From contig NZ_CP023676.1 of the NCBI RefSeq assembly GCF_003030305.1, positions 930,001-994,000 of the forward strand: 64,000 nt of DNA. The letters are read 5' to 3'. Shown here in pieces: positions 7,822 through 17,474 of this stretch; position 1 is the first letter of the stretch; each line of letters begins with the position of its first letter. The notes below the pieces were generated by a model. That model was not told the origin of the DNA. It was given only the letters and a program-made list of their open reading frames with translations, and did not search any database. This DNA is from Cutibacterium acnes. Lineage in GTDB: Bacteria > Actinomycetota > Actinomycetes > Propionibacteriales > Propionibacteriaceae. The position numbers and the translations under genes were made by a program.

Positions 7822-8631
7822 ATGACTGAATTGTCGAATTTGGTGGCGGAATCTGTAGAGCGATTACGCCGAGACAAGCCGCTGGTGCAGTGCCTGACGA
7901 ACATCGTCGTGGCTAATTTCACCGCTAACGTGTTGCTGTCTGCAGGGGCGGTTCCTGCCATGGTCGACAATCCCGAGGAATCCGAGGGATTCGCCTCCAT
8001 TGCCGACGGTGTACTCGTCAACACCGGAACTCCCTACCGGGAGACCGCTGAGGCCATGATTGCTGCTGCGCGCGGTGCCGCAAGCAGCAACACACCATGG
8101 GTACTTGACCCGGTGGGGGTAGGCATGCCATGGCGCACTCGGGTGGCCCTGGATACCTTGGACGTCGCCGCTCCAGCCGTCATCCGGGCGAACGCCTCTG
8201 AGGTGTTGGCATTGGCCGGTACTGGTGCCTCCGCTCGAGGTCCGGAGGCAGGAGATGCTGTTGAGGATGCCTTGGCGTCCGCGACTCAGCTCGTCCGCCG
8301 TTACGGCTGCGTAGTGGCCATTAGCGGCCCCGTCGATCACATCCTCGATGCGGACCGGCATGTGATCGTGTCATCGGGGCATGAGTGGATGACGCGGGTT
8401 ACTGGAGTTGGGTGCTCACTGGGAGCTCTCACGGCAGCCTTTGCGGGAATCCAGAATGACCACCTCATCGCGGCCGTGTCCGCGACCGCCATGTTGTGTG
8501 TCGCCGCCGAACGGGCAGCTGAGCGCAGTGCTGGTCCGGGGGCTTTCGCGCAAGCTCTTGTTGACGAATTATTCCTGGTATCACCCGACGAGGTTGGTGA
8601 GCGGGGAGGGCTCCGCGATGTCACGGCCTGA
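7822..8631 (+). CDS. thiM: Hydroxyethylthiazole kinase
   Basis: A 269-residue ThiM. It has the family N terminus (PLVQCLTNIVVANFTANVLL), the substrate loop SAGAVPAMVDNPEE, and the C-terminal GVGCSLGALTAAF motif with the catalytic cysteine. It phosphorylates 4-methyl-5-hydroxyethylthiazole for thiamine salvage. The start is set at 7822 because an in-frame ATG at 7798 lies inside the riboswitch core and GAAGGGAG is well placed for 7822. thiE overlaps its 3' end. Confidence 0.93.
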   Translation: MTELSNLVAESVERLRRDKPLVQCLTNIVVANFTANVLLSAGAVPAMVDNPEESEGFASIADGVLVNTGTPYRETAEAMIAAARGAASSNTPWVLDPVGVGMPWRTRVALDTLDVAAPAVIRANASEVLALAGTGASARGPEAGDAVEDALASATQLVRRYGCVVAISGPVDHILDADRHVIVSSGHEWMTRVTGVGCSLGALTAAFAGIQNDHLIAAVSATAMLCVAAERAAERSAGPGAFAQALVDELFLVSPDEVGERGGLRDVTA

Positions 8632-9268
8632 ATTTGATCTGTCGGTTTACCTCGTCACCGACACCGCCCAGTGTGGCGGACCTGACGAGGTTGTTGAGAC
8701 CGTGCGCCACGCTATCGCCGGCGGGGTGACTCTGGTCCAATTCCGCGACCACGACTTGTCCGATGACGAGTTCGTCGCTTTGGGGCGACGCGTCAGAGAG
8801 ATCTGTGTGTCGGGAGGGGTGCCCCTCATCATTGATGACCGCGTACATCTCGTTGCCGAAATTGGGGCCGATGGTGTCCATGTTGGGCAGTCTGACATGC
8901 CGGTCGACCAGGCCCGTGCGATTCTGGGCGACGATCTACTCATCGGCTTGTCCGCTCAGACTCCCGCCCATGTGGAGGCCGCCCTGTCCCAGGGGCGTGA
9001 CATCGTCGACTATCTGGGAGTTGGGGCCCTGCATGGTACTGGAACCAAACCTGAGGCTGGGGAGCTCGGCCTGGCTGAGATTCGTGATGTCGTCAACGCC
9101 AGCCCGTGGCCGGTGTGCGTCATCGGTGGGGTGAGCGCATCCGATGCTCAAGACGTAGCCCGGGTGGGATGTGACGGCCTGAGCGTCGTCTCGGCGATTT
9201 GCCGGAGTACCGACCCCAAGTCCAGTGCACGGGAACTTGCGGAGGCGTGGCGTACGGCGAAGGAATGA
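8618..9268 (+). CDS. thiE: Thiamine-phosphate synthase
   Basis: A 216-residue ThiE TIM barrel that joins HMP pyrophosphate and thiazole phosphate to thiamine phosphate. Landmarks are VQFRDHDLSDDEF, LIIDDRVHLVAEIGADGVHVGQ, GVGALHGTGTKP and CVIGGVSASD. The ATG at 8618 lies within the end of thiM and follows GGGGAGGG; a longer frame from 8408 runs through thiM and is rejected. With thiM it forms a TPP-controlled salvage pair. Confidence 0.93.
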   Translation: MSRPEFDLSVYLVTDTAQCGGPDEVVETVRHAIAGGVTLVQFRDHDLSDDEFVALGRRVREICVSGGVPLIIDDRVHLVAEIGADGVHVGQSDMPVDQARAILGDDLLIGLSAQTPAHVEAALSQGRDIVDYLGVGALHGTGTKPEAGELGLAEIRDVVNASPWPVCVIGGVSASDAQDVARVGCDGLSVVSAICRSTDPKSSARELAEAWRTAKE

Positions 9269-9380
9269 TGACCATGGCCTGGTGTGGAGACGTGCACAAA
9301 TGGCCATAGATGCTGGCATCTTGTTCAGATGAGCGGACCTGGTGCGCAGCGTTCTGAATCAGGCGCGAAGGCACCTTAAG

Positions 9381-10349
9381 ATGACCGTCATGAGCACTTT
9401 TGACGCCACTCGTCGCGCCTCCAAAATTTCCGTTGTCGGTGCTGGTTCAGTCGGTTCTTCACTGGCCTACGCCTGCCTCATCCGTGGATCGGCCGGCCTG
9501 GTATCCCTCTACGACATCGCCAAGGACAAGGTCGAGGCCGAGGTGGCGGATCTCGCCCACGGCACTCAGTTCACCCCTGCTTCGGTCATGGGCGGTGCTG
9601 ACGTCCACGACACTGCTGACTCTGACGTCGTCTTCATTACTGCTGGGGCCAGACAAAAGCCGGGCCAGACTCGCCTAGACCTCGCCGGCGTCAACGCCAA
9701 TATTTTGCGTTCCCTCATGCCACAGCTCGTTGAGCAATCCCCGAACGCCCTGTTCGTGCTAGTGACCAACCCGTGTGACGTCCTCACCGTCGTTGCCCAG
9801 GAGGCCACCGGATTGCCCGCCAACCGTGTTTTTTCCACCGGTACGATGCTCGACACCTCGCGGCTGCGTTGGCTCATCCGTCAGTGGGCCAACGTCGAGC
9901 AGCGTCATGTCCATGCCACCATTGTGGGCGAGCACGGCGACTCGGAGTTTCCGCTGTGGTCGACAGCCAATATCTCCGGTGTACCGATCCGCGACTGGGC
10001 AGTTGACGGTAACCGGGTGTTTACCGAGGATGTACTGGCTGACCTAGCCCACGAGGCGGCTTACGCGGCTTACAAGATTATTGAGGGCAAGGGCGCTACG
10101 AACTACGCCATTGGCTTGACGGGCGCTCGTCTAGCCGAGGCTTTGCTCCGTCCAGGCCGCTCCGTTCTGCCATTGTCGAGCGTCATGACGGACATGCACG
10201 GAATATCGGGGGTGGCCCTATCGATGCCCTGCATTGTCTCCCGTGACGGCATTGAGGGGGTCGTCCCCGTTGCTATGGATACCGAAGAAATCGCTTCTCT
10301 CAAGGCTTCAGCGGAACGGCTGCGTGACACTTTGTCATCGATCGCTTGA
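9381..10349 (+). CDS. ldh: L-lactate dehydrogenase
   Basis: A 322-residue NAD-dependent LDH. It has the Rossmann motif [26 protein letters not shown], the substrate-binding TSRLRWLI and the catalytic histidine in [13 protein letters not shown]. It interconverts pyruvate and L-lactate in the cytoplasm. Start choices are ATG 9381 or ATG 9390; the frame is open further upstream, but the conserved region begins just after 9390. It stands alone between thiE and the malic enzyme gene. Confidence 0.92.
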   Translation: MTVMSTFDATRRASKISVVGAGSVGSSLAYACLIRGSAGLVSLYDIAKDKVEAEVADLAHGTQFTPASVMGGADVHDTADSDVVFITAGARQKPGQTRLDLAGVNANILRSLMPQLVEQSPNALFVLVTNPCDVLTVVAQEATGLPANRVFSTGTMLDTSRLRWLIRQWANVEQRHVHATIVGEHGDSEFPLWSTANISGVPIRDWAVDGNRVFTEDVLADLAHEAAYAAYKIIEGKGATNYAIGLTGARLAEALLRPGRSVLPLSSVMTDMHGISGVALSMPCIVSRDGIEGVVPVAMDTEEIASLKASAERLRDTLSSIA

Positions 10350-10391
10350 CCCGATGAACATCTGTGCTGCTGACCGCATAAGCTAGGGGAT

Positions 10392-12098
10392 ATGTCAGTT
10401 CCCTTTCAGTATGCGCATGATGACGACGGAGGCCTTCTAAGGATTGCGGCCCGTGGCCAGGAGGTGTTGACGAACCCTCTGGCCAATCGGGGCACTGCCT
10501 TCACTATCGAGCAGCGAAAGGCGCTTGGTCTCACCGGCCTGTTGCCGTCGGGTGTCATGACAATCACTGATCAGCTCAAGCGGGTCTACGCACAGTATTC
10601 GGCGCAGCCTGATGACCTAGCCAAGTACCTGTACCTCAACCACATGCATGACCGCAATGAGGTGCTGTATTTCCGCCTCCTTGCCGAGCATATTGAGGAG
10701 ATGCTTCCAATCGTTTACACGCCGACCATCGGCAAAGCGATTGAGGAGTACAGCCACTGGTACGACCGTCCGCGCGGCATCTACCTGTCCATCGATGATC
10801 CGGAAGACATGGAGCAGGCTCTCGCACAGTTGGGTCATGGCCCTGACGGCGTCGACCTCATCGTGGCCACCGATGCGGAGGGCATCCTGGGCATCGGCGA
10901 CCAAGGTGTCGGTGGCGTCGCGATCACGGTAGGAAAGCTAGCCGTATACACCGCAGCTGCAGGGATTCACCCTCACCGCGTGCTCCCGGTCATTCTCGAC
11001 GTCGGTACCGACAATATGGAACGTCTTAACGACGATGGCTACCTTGGGGTACGTCACCCCCGCGTGCGCGGCGAGCGTTACGACGAGTTCGTCCAGCAAT
11101 ATGTCGAGACCGCTCACCGGATGTTCCCCCACGCCCTACTGCACTGGGAGGATTTTGCGGCCGGCAACGCCACCCGGATTCTCAACAAATACCGCGACGA
11201 CTACTGCACGTTTAATGACGACATCCAGGGCACCGCGGCTGTCGTCGTCGCGGCAGTGCTGAGCGCCGTTAAGTCGTCGGGGATCCCGCTGAATGATCAC
11301 CGCATTGTCATCCATGGGGCGGGCTCGGCTGGTACCGGAATTGCCAACCTGCTGGTGCAGCTTATGGTGAGCCAGGGCGCTGACGAAAAGACGGCTCGCT
11401 CCCATTTCTGGGGGCTTGGATCCCATGGCTTGTTGCGCGAAGGTTTACGTCTGCGCGACTTTCAGCAACCCTTCGCCCGCAGTAAAGAGGAGTTCGAAGG
11501 CTGGACCCTCGATAGCCCAGACCAGTACACGCTCGGTGACGTGGTACGAAACGTCCACCCGACGATCCTTATCGGCTGCTCCGCCCAGCCCGGTGCCTTC
11601 ACCGAGGACATCGTCAAGACGATGGCTGCCCAGTGTGAGCGTCCGGTCATCATGCCACTGTCGAACCCGACCCGTAAGGCTGAAGCCCTGCCGTCCGACG
11701 TACTCACGTGGACTGACGGACGTGCTTTGGTCGCGACCGGTTCGCCGTTCAAGCCAGTCATGGTCAATGGTGTGACCTATCAGATCGCGCAGGCGAATAA
11801 CGCTCTGGTGTTCCCAGGAATTGGTTTGGGAACTATCGCTGTTCGGGCGTCCCGGGTCACTAGCGGCATGATCGCGGCCGCTGCCGAGGCGGTGGCGATG
11901 CATATCGATAACCGCGTTGTGGGAGCTTCGCTGTTGCCGTCAATCAAGAGCCTAAGGCCATTGTCGGCATCTGTGGCCATTGCTGTTGCCCAGCAGGCGA
12001 TGGAGGAGGGCGTGGCAACCGAGGTCACGGACAATCCAGTTGAGAAGGTGTTCTCGGCGATGTGGCAGCCGCGTTACCCGCGCATCGCGGTTGTCTGA
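10392..12098 (+). CDS. NAD-dependent malic enzyme (malate dehydrogenase, oxaloacetate-decarboxylating)
   Basis: A 568-residue malic enzyme of the large form. It has NRGTAFT and ALGLTGLLP near the N terminus, YTPTIGKAIEEYSHWYDRPRG, the Mg and NAD region YCTFNDDIQGTAAV, the Rossmann GAGSAGTGIANLL, and ANNALVFPGIGLG near the C terminus. It converts malate to pyruvate and CO2. It follows ldh in the same direction with a 42-nt gap that may hold its own promoter (CATAAG before the ATG). This is a sensible pyruvate-node pair in a fermenting organism. Confidence 0.92.
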   Translation: MSVPFQYAHDDDGGLLRIAARGQEVLTNPLANRGTAFTIEQRKALGLTGLLPSGVMTITDQLKRVYAQYSAQPDDLAKYLYLNHMHDRNEVLYFRLLAEHIEEMLPIVYTPTIGKAIEEYSHWYDRPRGIYLSIDDPEDMEQALAQLGHGPDGVDLIVATDAEGILGIGDQGVGGVAITVGKLAVYTAAAGIHPHRVLPVILDVGTDNMERLNDDGYLGVRHPRVRGERYDEFVQQYVETAHRMFPHALLHWEDFAAGNATRILNKYRDDYCTFNDDIQGTAAVVVAAVLSAVKSSGIPLNDHRIVIHGAGSAGTGIANLLVQLMVSQGADEKTARSHFWGLGSHGLLREGLRLRDFQQPFARSKEEFEGWTLDSPDQYTLGDVVRNVHPTILIGCSAQPGAFTEDIVKTMAAQCERPVIMPLSNPTRKAEALPSDVLTWTDGRALVATGSPFKPVMVNGVTYQIAQANNALVFPGIGLGTIAVRASRVTSGMIAAAAEAVAMHIDNRVVGASLLPSIKSLRPLSASVAIAVAQQAMEEGVATEVTDNPVEKVFSAMWQPRYPRIAVV

Positions 12099-12128
12099 TG
12101 CGCTGACTGAGAGGTCGGCTGATGCCAG

Positions 12129-12167
12129 GCTCGCGCTTCATGCGCATGCTTTGTATGAGGCGCGAGC
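12129..12167. terminator. Bidirectional hairpin between convergent genes
   Basis: GCTCGCGCTTCAT (12129-12141) pairs with ATGAGGCGCGAGC (12155-12167) at 12 of 13 positions across a 13-nt loop. It lies between the malic enzyme stop and the stop of the convergent gene. There is no clear T-run, so it may act as a structure-only terminator. Confidence 0.6.
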
Positions 12168-12721
12168 TACGCTCTGATCATTAATGCCGAAATGGGGGAG
12201 GACATCCCTGACCCGTGGGTAAGCATGACGGTGGCATCGGTTCGTGGACAATCGATCGTGATCGTGCCGTGAACCTTGTGGCCTTGGGATACACCAGTGC
12301 CGAGTGAGCCTGTAGGGGGCTGGCTCGCCTGATGGATATCGGTTGACTGGTTCTCCATGATGAAGAAGATGTAGTCGGTCAAAGAACCCTTGGTGACCGC
12401 GATGGTCATCGTCAGGGTGACGGTGTTAGGTCCCCATTCCACGTGGTCGATTGACCACCTCCCCTCGGTGTCATCATCCTTCGAGGAGAAGGGTAAAGAG
12501 GAGGCGACCGCAGTAGCCGATGCCGGAATGGGCGTCGGAGTCGAGGACGCGGATGTCGCAATGGGGGACGGCGTCGGCGTGACGGGGTTCGCCGGCTCGG
12601 TCGTGACCCGGCGTGCAACGATGACCAGCGCGACGACGAGCGCTGTCACGATGATGACGGCGATCCAGCCGCCGTGGCGTTTCGGCGGCCGGTACTGGTT
12701 GATGTCAGGCGGTTGGTTCAT
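12167..12721 (-). CDS. Single-pass membrane protein of unknown function
   Basis: A 184-residue protein from ATG 12721. A short cytoplasmic head precedes one hydrophobic segment (residues about 19-36, WIAVIIVTALVVALVIVA). A Pro/Thr/Ser-rich linker of about 35 residues then leads to a C-terminal domain of about 110 residues with alternating hydrophobic strands (VEWGPNTVTLTMTIAV), which looks like an extracytoplasmic immunoglobulin-like beta sandwich similar to the DUF4352 type. No catalytic motif is seen. The longer frame from 12883 would run into the promoter of the divergent gene. Confidence 0.6.
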   Translation of the reverse strand: MNQPPDINQYRPPKRHGGWIAVIIVTALVVALVIVARRVTTEPANPVTPTPSPIATSASSTPTPIPASATAVASSLPFSSKDDDTEGRWSIDHVEWGPNTVTLTMTIAVTKGSLTDYIFFIMENQSTDIHQASQPPTGSLGTGVSQGHKVHGTITIDCPRTDATVMLTHGSGMSSPISALMIRA

Positions 12722-12757
12722 GGTGGCTCTACTGTACGTTGTTGCGCGCGGCTGATG

Positions 12758-12860
12758 TTGTCCACAGCATGGCGTCAAGACAAGGTGGCGCAGATGGGAG
12801 TTGTCCACAGATTCGAAATTGCTTGGCGAATGTGGCGGGGTCGAGACGACAACTGGAGGT
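12758..12860. promoter_or_regulatory. Upstream element of the DUF4192 gene with two DnaA-box-like sites
   Basis: TTGTCCACA, the actinobacterial DnaA-box consensus, occurs at 12758-12766 and again at 12801-12809. The 60 nt from 12801 to the gene start align closely with the 59 nt upstream of comEA (17416-17474), sharing GAAATTGCyTGGCGAA and CGACAACTGrAGGTATG. This is probably a shared promoter or regulator site. Confidence 0.55.
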
Positions 12861-13883
12861 ATGACAGCACTACATTCCTCCACCGCTGATAACCGTGATC
12901 CGCTGACCGTCAGAACCGTCGAAGAAGCGGTGACCTTGGCGCCGTACCTCTTGGGATTTCAGCCTACTGAGAGCCTGCTCATGATTGTCGCCGACGACGG
13001 TGCCGCGTGTCAGGGTTTCGTTGCCCGAGCTGATCTCGATGGCCTCGAATCCGCCCCGGCTATGAATGCCTTCGCTGCGCGGGTCGGTCCCTTGGCAGGG
13101 CAGGGTCGAACGGTCGTCTTAGCGTTCAGCAAAGATCAAGATCGCGGTATGGTGACTCTGGCATCGGCCGTCGAGGCGATGAAGGGCATGAATATTGGTG
13201 ACGCCGCGTGGACTGACGGTGAGTATTGGCGCAGTATCTTCTGCGATGAACAGGGTTGTGGCGAAAACCACCGCTTTGTTCCGGATCCGACCATTGCAGC
13301 CGAAGCGGTCTATCGCGGGCTAACCGTCCTGCCCAGTCGCACCAGCCTCGTCGATAAACTCTCGGGCCCTGGGCGCACCTGTGATCCAGATACCCGCAGA
13401 CTCCTGGCCAATTCCCGGCGGCGGCTTTCCCGCAAAGATGACAACACCGTGGAGGTCAGGTGTCAAGCCCTCTTTGAGTCTGGCGATGAGATCAACGATG
13501 CGGTTGTGACGGAGCTAGCGGTTGCCGTCCAGCGTTCCGACGTAGCGCGCAGACTGTGGATGTCAATGGAACGGGCCGACGCGTCACGGTGGCTCAGAAT
13601 ATGGAGTCGAGCAGTCGAGATCATTCCTGATCGGATGGCGCCAGCACCGCTGTCTCTGTGCGGACTGGCAGGATGGTTGAGCGGTGAAGGAGCAGTGGCG
13701 GCGGTGTGCGCTCGGCGATGCGAATTCATGGTGGGAACAGCCGACCTGCCAGCTGCGCTGACAGTCATCGTTGACGCTTTTGTACCGCCCAAGCTGTGGG
13801 ACGTGATGGACCATGACCCGGCAGTGATTGCCCACCCATTTTTAGAAGAGCAGGTAGACGAGGAGATCAACTTATCGGCGTAG
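12861..13883 (+). CDS. DUF4192 domain-containing protein
   Basis: A 340-residue protein of the actinobacterial DUF4192 family, recognised by the N-terminal APYLLGFQPTESLLMI and the mid-region DGEYWRSIFC segment. The biochemical function is unknown. The start at 12861 is placed after CTGGAGGT, although the Shine-Dalgarno-like GGAGG ends only 1 nt before the ATG, which is too tight for normal use. The transcript may be leaderless, or that stretch may be part of the upstream element shared with comEA. It is convergent with the VIT1-like gene. Confidence 0.75.
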   Translation: MTALHSSTADNRDPLTVRTVEEAVTLAPYLLGFQPTESLLMIVADDGAACQGFVARADLDGLESAPAMNAFAARVGPLAGQGRTVVLAFSKDQDRGMVTLASAVEAMKGMNIGDAAWTDGEYWRSIFCDEQGCGENHRFVPDPTIAAEAVYRGLTVLPSRTSLVDKLSGPGRTCDPDTRRLLANSRRRLSRKDDNTVEVRCQALFESGDEINDAVVTELAVAVQRSDVARRLWMSMERADASRWLRIWSRAVEIIPDRMAPAPLSLCGLAGWLSGEGAVAAVCARRCEFMVGTADLPAALTVIVDAFVPPKLWDVMDHDPAVIAHPFLEEQVDEEINLSA

Positions 13884-13892
13884 CGGCGGAAG

Positions 13893-14681
13893 TTACACCC
13901 GCGTACCGACGAGGTGACCGGTGAGATAGGTGATCGTCATGGAACACATACCGACGATGATATTGCGGGCGACTGGACGGGTCTTTCCGCTGCCACTGGC
14001 AAGAGCCGAGCCCAAACCGGTGAGGAACAGGCCGACGATCGTTGCGGTGATGGTGATGTAGACCCGGGTCGCCGTCGGGGAACATACCATGGCCAGCAGT
14101 GGCACTAGGGCGCCGACGGTGAACGCCGCCATCGAGGCGAAGGCGGCATGCCACGGGTTGGTGTATTCGTCGGGGTCAAGGCCTAGCTCGGCCTCGGCAT
14201 GGGCACGCAGCGGGTCGTGGGCGGTGAGTTCCAGAGCCACCTGACGAGCAGTGCCACGGGACAACCCCTTTTCCGTGTAGATCCCCGTGAGCTCCTCAAG
14301 CTCCTCGTCAGGGAAGTCGCGTAGCTCAGCGGTTTCCTTAGCCATGACGGTCTTTTCAATGTCGCGCTGGGAGCTCACGGAGACATACTCGCCGCCAGCC
14401 ATCGACAAAGCGCCGGCGGCCAGACCAGCCAGACCAGCAATAAGGAGGGAGGAACGGTCGACGGTGGCGCCAGCGACGCCCATCACGATGCCGGCTGTCG
14501 AAATGATGCCGTCGTTGGCGCCCAGCACTGCGGCACGTAACCAATTGAGTTTCGAATTGAGGCTACCCGTGCCCTTGTCAGGTTCGTGAGGCTGACGGCT
14601 GGGCGTCGAAGAGCGAGTTGATTCGGTCGAAGAAGCGTCGTGCGCGAGGGCCAAGGCAGACATGTTCGGGATAGAGGACAT
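13893..14681 (-). CDS. VIT1/CCC1-family transporter
   Basis: A 262-residue membrane protein of the vacuolar iron transporter-like family. It has NWLRAAVLGANDGIISTAGIVMGVAGA near residue 45 and LSMAGGEYVSVSSQRDIE around residue 95, both signatures of the family. A charged central helix pair (residues about 110-170) and three further membrane segments follow. It probably exports Fe(II) or Mn(II) from the cytoplasm (family knowledge). The ATG at 14681 has GGGAGGAG about 9 nt upstream. The same frame stays open to 16040 but opposite leuS, so that extension is rejected. Confidence 0.85.
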   Translation of the reverse strand: MSSIPNMSALALAHDASSTESTRSSTPSRQPHEPDKGTGSLNSKLNWLRAAVLGANDGIISTAGIVMGVAGATVDRSSLLIAGLAGLAAGALSMAGGEYVSVSSQRDIEKTVMAKETAELRDFPDEELEELTGIYTEKGLSRGTARQVALELTAHDPLRAHAEAELGLDPDEYTNPWHAAFASMAAFTVGALVPLLAMVCSPTATRVYITITATIVGLFLTGLGSALASGSGKTRPVARNIIVGMCSMTITYLTGHLVGTRV

Positions 14682-14830
14682 CTCCGTCTCCTCCCTAGGC
14701 GTGTTCACGCCGTGCGCCGTGATGCTCACTCCGTTACTGTGCCCTTGTCCGAGACTGCCTACAAGGAAGGACAGGGAACCCTGACGCTTGGTGTGGGGAG
14801 GTTTCGCTAGACTCAAACCCATATGTGTCG

Positions 14831-14848
14831 CGGGTCTGGTTAGACCCG
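14831..14848 (+). promoter_or_regulatory. Stem-loop in the leuS leader
   Basis: CGGGTCT and AGACCCG form a perfect 7-bp stem with a GGTT loop, ending 22 nt before the leuS GTG. No T-box consensus or T-tract is seen. It could affect leuS translation or be incidental. Confidence 0.35.
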
Positions 14849-14870
14849 TAGTGGATCCGAGAGGTGTGAC

Positions 14871-17351
14871 GTGAGCGACCAGGTGCGCGAGACAACGGGC
14901 TACGACGCAGTCGCAGCCCAAGAGAAGTGGTCCAAGTATTGGGAGGAGCACCGCACCTTCGCCTCCCTTGATGACGGCTCCAGGGAGCGTCGCTACGTGC
15001 TTGACATGTTCGCCTACCCCTCCGGTGACCTTCACATGGGACATGCTGAGGCGTTCGCCATTGGCGATGTGCTGGCCCGTTACTGGCGTCTGCGTGGATT
15101 CGACGTGTTGCACCCGGTGGGCTGGGACTCCTTCGGTCTGCCGGCTGAGAACGCCGCGATCAAGCACGGGACCCATCCTGCGGAATGGACCTACCGCAAT
15201 ATCGACACTCAGGCGGCCTCTTTTAAGCGGTACGCGGTTTCCTTCGACTGGTCGATGAGGCTGCACACCTCCGATGAGGAGTACTACCGCTGGACCCAGT
15301 GGCTGTTTAACCGTTTCTTCGAAAAGGGACTGGCCTACCGTAAGGACTCCTGGGCTAACTGGTGCCCCAACGACCAGACGGTGCTCGCCAACGAGCAGGT
15401 CAAGGATGGGTGTTGCGAGCGTTGTGGTGCTGTCGTCACCAAGCGTCAGCTCAACCAGTGGTATTTCCGCATCACTGACTACGCTCAGCGTCTGCTCGAC
15501 GATATGGACCAGATCGAGGGTAAATGGCCCGAGCGTGTGCTGTCGATGCAGCGCAACTGGATCGGTCGTTCCGAAGGCGCCTACGTTGATTTCACGATTG
15601 ATGGTCGCAAGGAGCCAGTGAGGGTTTTCACCACCCGTCCGGACACCCTGTACGGAGCTACCTTCATGGTGGTGGCTCCTGACTCGGCCCTGGCCCAGGA
15701 GATCGTCTCCGATGAGGCCCGGCCAGCCTTTGAAACCTACCTCGATGAGGTCAAGAAGAAGTCCGAAATTGAGCGGCAAGCCACCGATCACGAGAAGACC
15801 GGGGTGCCCCTCGGGGTCGAGGCGACTAACCCTGTCAATGGTGCCAAGGTTCCGGTGTGGGCTGGTGACTATGTGCTGGCGGACTACGGGACGGGTGCCA
15901 TCATGGCTGTGCCCGCCCATGACCAGCGTGACCTCGACTTCGCCCGCACATATGGCATTGACGTCATCCCGGTCATCGACACTGGCGAGGCTGATCCTCG
16001 CGAGTCTGGGGTCGCTACGACGGGTGATGGCGCTTACCAAAACTCCGGATTCCTCGATGGCATCGCCACTAAGACTGAGGCCATCGCGACAATGTGTGAG
16101 TTCCTTGGCAAGAAGGGGATCGGTGAGCCGACAATCACCTATCGGCTGCGCGACTGGCTGCTAAGCCGTCAGCGTTTCTGGGGATGCCCCATCCCGATCA
16201 TCCATTGTGAGTCCTGCGGCGACGTCCCGGTCCCTGACGATCAGCTGCCAGTCAAGCTGCCCGATCTCCGCGGCGCCGAGCTTGCCCCTAAGGGTACGTC
16301 ACCGCTGGCTGGTGAAGAGGCCAGCGAATGGCGTTCGGTGGCCTGCCCGTCGTGTGGGGGAGCTGCCCAGCGTGACACCGACACCATGGACACCTTCGTG
16401 GACTCGTCGTGGTATTTCATGCGCTATTGCTGTCCGCACTATGACAAGGGCCCGTTTGACGTGGAGGCAGTTCGTCGTTGGATGCCGGTAGCCCAGTACA
16501 TCGGTGGCGTTGAGCATGCCACTATGCACTTGCTGTACTCCCGATTCTTCACCAAGGTGCTGCATGACCTCGGCATGGTCGACTTCACTGAACCGTTCCA
16601 GCGGCTCATGAACCAGGGTCAGGTCATCAATGAAGGCCGGGCAATGTCGAAGTCGCTGGGCAATGGCGTGGACCTCGGCAAGCAGATCGACGAGTTCGGT
16701 GTCGACGCAGTACGTACCACCGTTATCTTCGCCGGTCCGCCAGATGAGGACATTGATTGGGCCGACGTCTCACCGGCCTCGACTCTAAAGTTTTTGCAGC
16801 GTGCCTGGCGCGTGGCCTCTGAGGTCACGAGCGATCCTGACGCTGACCTGACACAAGGCGACTCCACCCTGCGTCGGGTTACCCATCGCAGCATCGCCGA
16901 CATCACCGAGTTGCTGGAGGGCGGGCGTTACAACGTCGTTGTGGCGCGGATCATGGAACTGGTCAATGCCACCCGTAAGGCCATTGATTCGGGGTGCGGC
17001 CCGGCTGATCCTGCAGTGCGCGAGGCTGTCACCTTTACTGCCCAGGCGCTATCTTTAGTGGCCCCGTACTTGGCTGAGGAGATGTGGGAGATGCTCGGCT
17101 TGGAGCCCTCCGTTGCCAACTCTCATTGGCCCACTGCTGACGAGAAGCTGCTGGTAGCCGACAAGGTGACCATGGTCGTCCAGGTGACGGGCAAGGTACG
17201 CGCTAAGCTCACAGTGAGCCCCGATATCACCGAGGCCGAGGCCCGCGAGGTGGCTTTAGCCGACGTTAATGTGCAGCGGTTTACTGAAGGCAAGGAGATC
17301 GTCAAGATCATTGCCAAGCTGCCGAAGATGATATCAATCGTCGCGAAATAA
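14871..17351 (+). CDS. leuS: Leucyl-tRNA synthetase
   Basis: An 826-residue class I synthetase. The HIGH-type motif reads HMGHAEAF (near residue 53), followed by the CP1 editing domain with [12 protein letters not shown] and [10 protein letters not shown], zinc-type cysteine pairs (CPNDQ...CERCG; CESCG...CPSCG), and the KMSKS loop as [11 protein letters not shown]. The C-terminal anticodon-binding domain ends with [11 protein letters not shown]. Length is about normal for bacterial LeuRS. It starts with GTG after GAGAGGTG and looks monocistronic. Confidence 0.96.
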   Translation: MSDQVRETTGYDAVAAQEKWSKYWEEHRTFASLDDGSRERRYVLDMFAYPSGDLHMGHAEAFAIGDVLARYWRLRGFDVLHPVGWDSFGLPAENAAIKHGTHPAEWTYRNIDTQAASFKRYAVSFDWSMRLHTSDEEYYRWTQWLFNRFFEKGLAYRKDSWANWCPNDQTVLANEQVKDGCCERCGAVVTKRQLNQWYFRITDYAQRLLDDMDQIEGKWPERVLSMQRNWIGRSEGAYVDFTIDGRKEPVRVFTTRPDTLYGATFMVVAPDSALAQEIVSDEARPAFETYLDEVKKKSEIERQATDHEKTGVPLGVEATNPVNGAKVPVWAGDYVLADYGTGAIMAVPAHDQRDLDFARTYGIDVIPVIDTGEADPRESGVATTGDGAYQNSGFLDGIATKTEAIATMCEFLGKKGIGEPTITYRLRDWLLSRQRFWGCPIPIIHCESCGDVPVPDDQLPVKLPDLRGAELAPKGTSPLAGEEASEWRSVACPSCGGAAQRDTDTMDTFVDSSWYFMRYCCPHYDKGPFDVEAVRRWMPVAQYIGGVEHATMHLLYSRFFTKVLHDLGMVDFTEPFQRLMNQGQVINEGRAMSKSLGNGVDLGKQIDEFGVDAVRTTVIFAGPPDEDIDWADVSPASTLKFLQRAWRVASEVTSDPDADLTQGDSTLRRVTHRSIADITELLEGGRYNVVVARIMELVNATRKAIDSGCGPADPAVREAVTFTAQALSLVAPYLAEEMWEMLGLEPSVANSHWPTADEKLLVADKVTMVVQVTGKVRAKLTVSPDITEAEAREVALADVNVQRFTEGKEIVKIIAKLPKMISIVAK

Positions 17352-17385
17352 CGACTTAACCCGTTCCGGCACGAGGCGGCGGGCC

Positions 17386-17474
17386 TGTGGATAGCAGGCT
17401 GGCCGCCGCATCGTGTTATCCACAGGTTTGAAATTGCCTGGCGAAATTCGGTTGTCCCGACGACAACTGAAGGT
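17386..17474 (+). promoter_or_regulatory. Upstream element of comEA with DnaA-box-like sites and a palindrome
   Basis: TTATCCACA, the perfect E. coli-type DnaA box, lies at 17416-17424, and TGTGGATAG, an inverted near-box, at 17386-17394. The 59 nt from 17416 to the ATG match the region before the DUF4192 gene. GTTGTC-CCGAC-GACAAC (about 17451-17467) is a perfect inverted repeat, and GAAATT is repeated directly 13 nt apart. This is a candidate control element for the competence operon. Confidence 0.55.

Noticed and set aside
14750-14870. T-box riboswitch upstream of leuS
   Set aside because: No T-box consensus, specifier loop or terminator/antiterminator pair is visible; only a short 7-bp hairpin is present.
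14682-16040. N-terminal extension of the VIT1-like gene, open on the minus strand for more than 1.3 kb
   Set aside because: It lies antisense to leuS, is low-complexity shadow coding, and the true start at 14681 has a good ribosome binding site and family-like N terminus.
12758-17474. Possibility of a replication origin from the DnaA-box-like sites
   Set aside because: Only a few boxes are present, they lie upstream of two separate genes, and dnaA, dnaN and rpmH are not in the neighbourhood.
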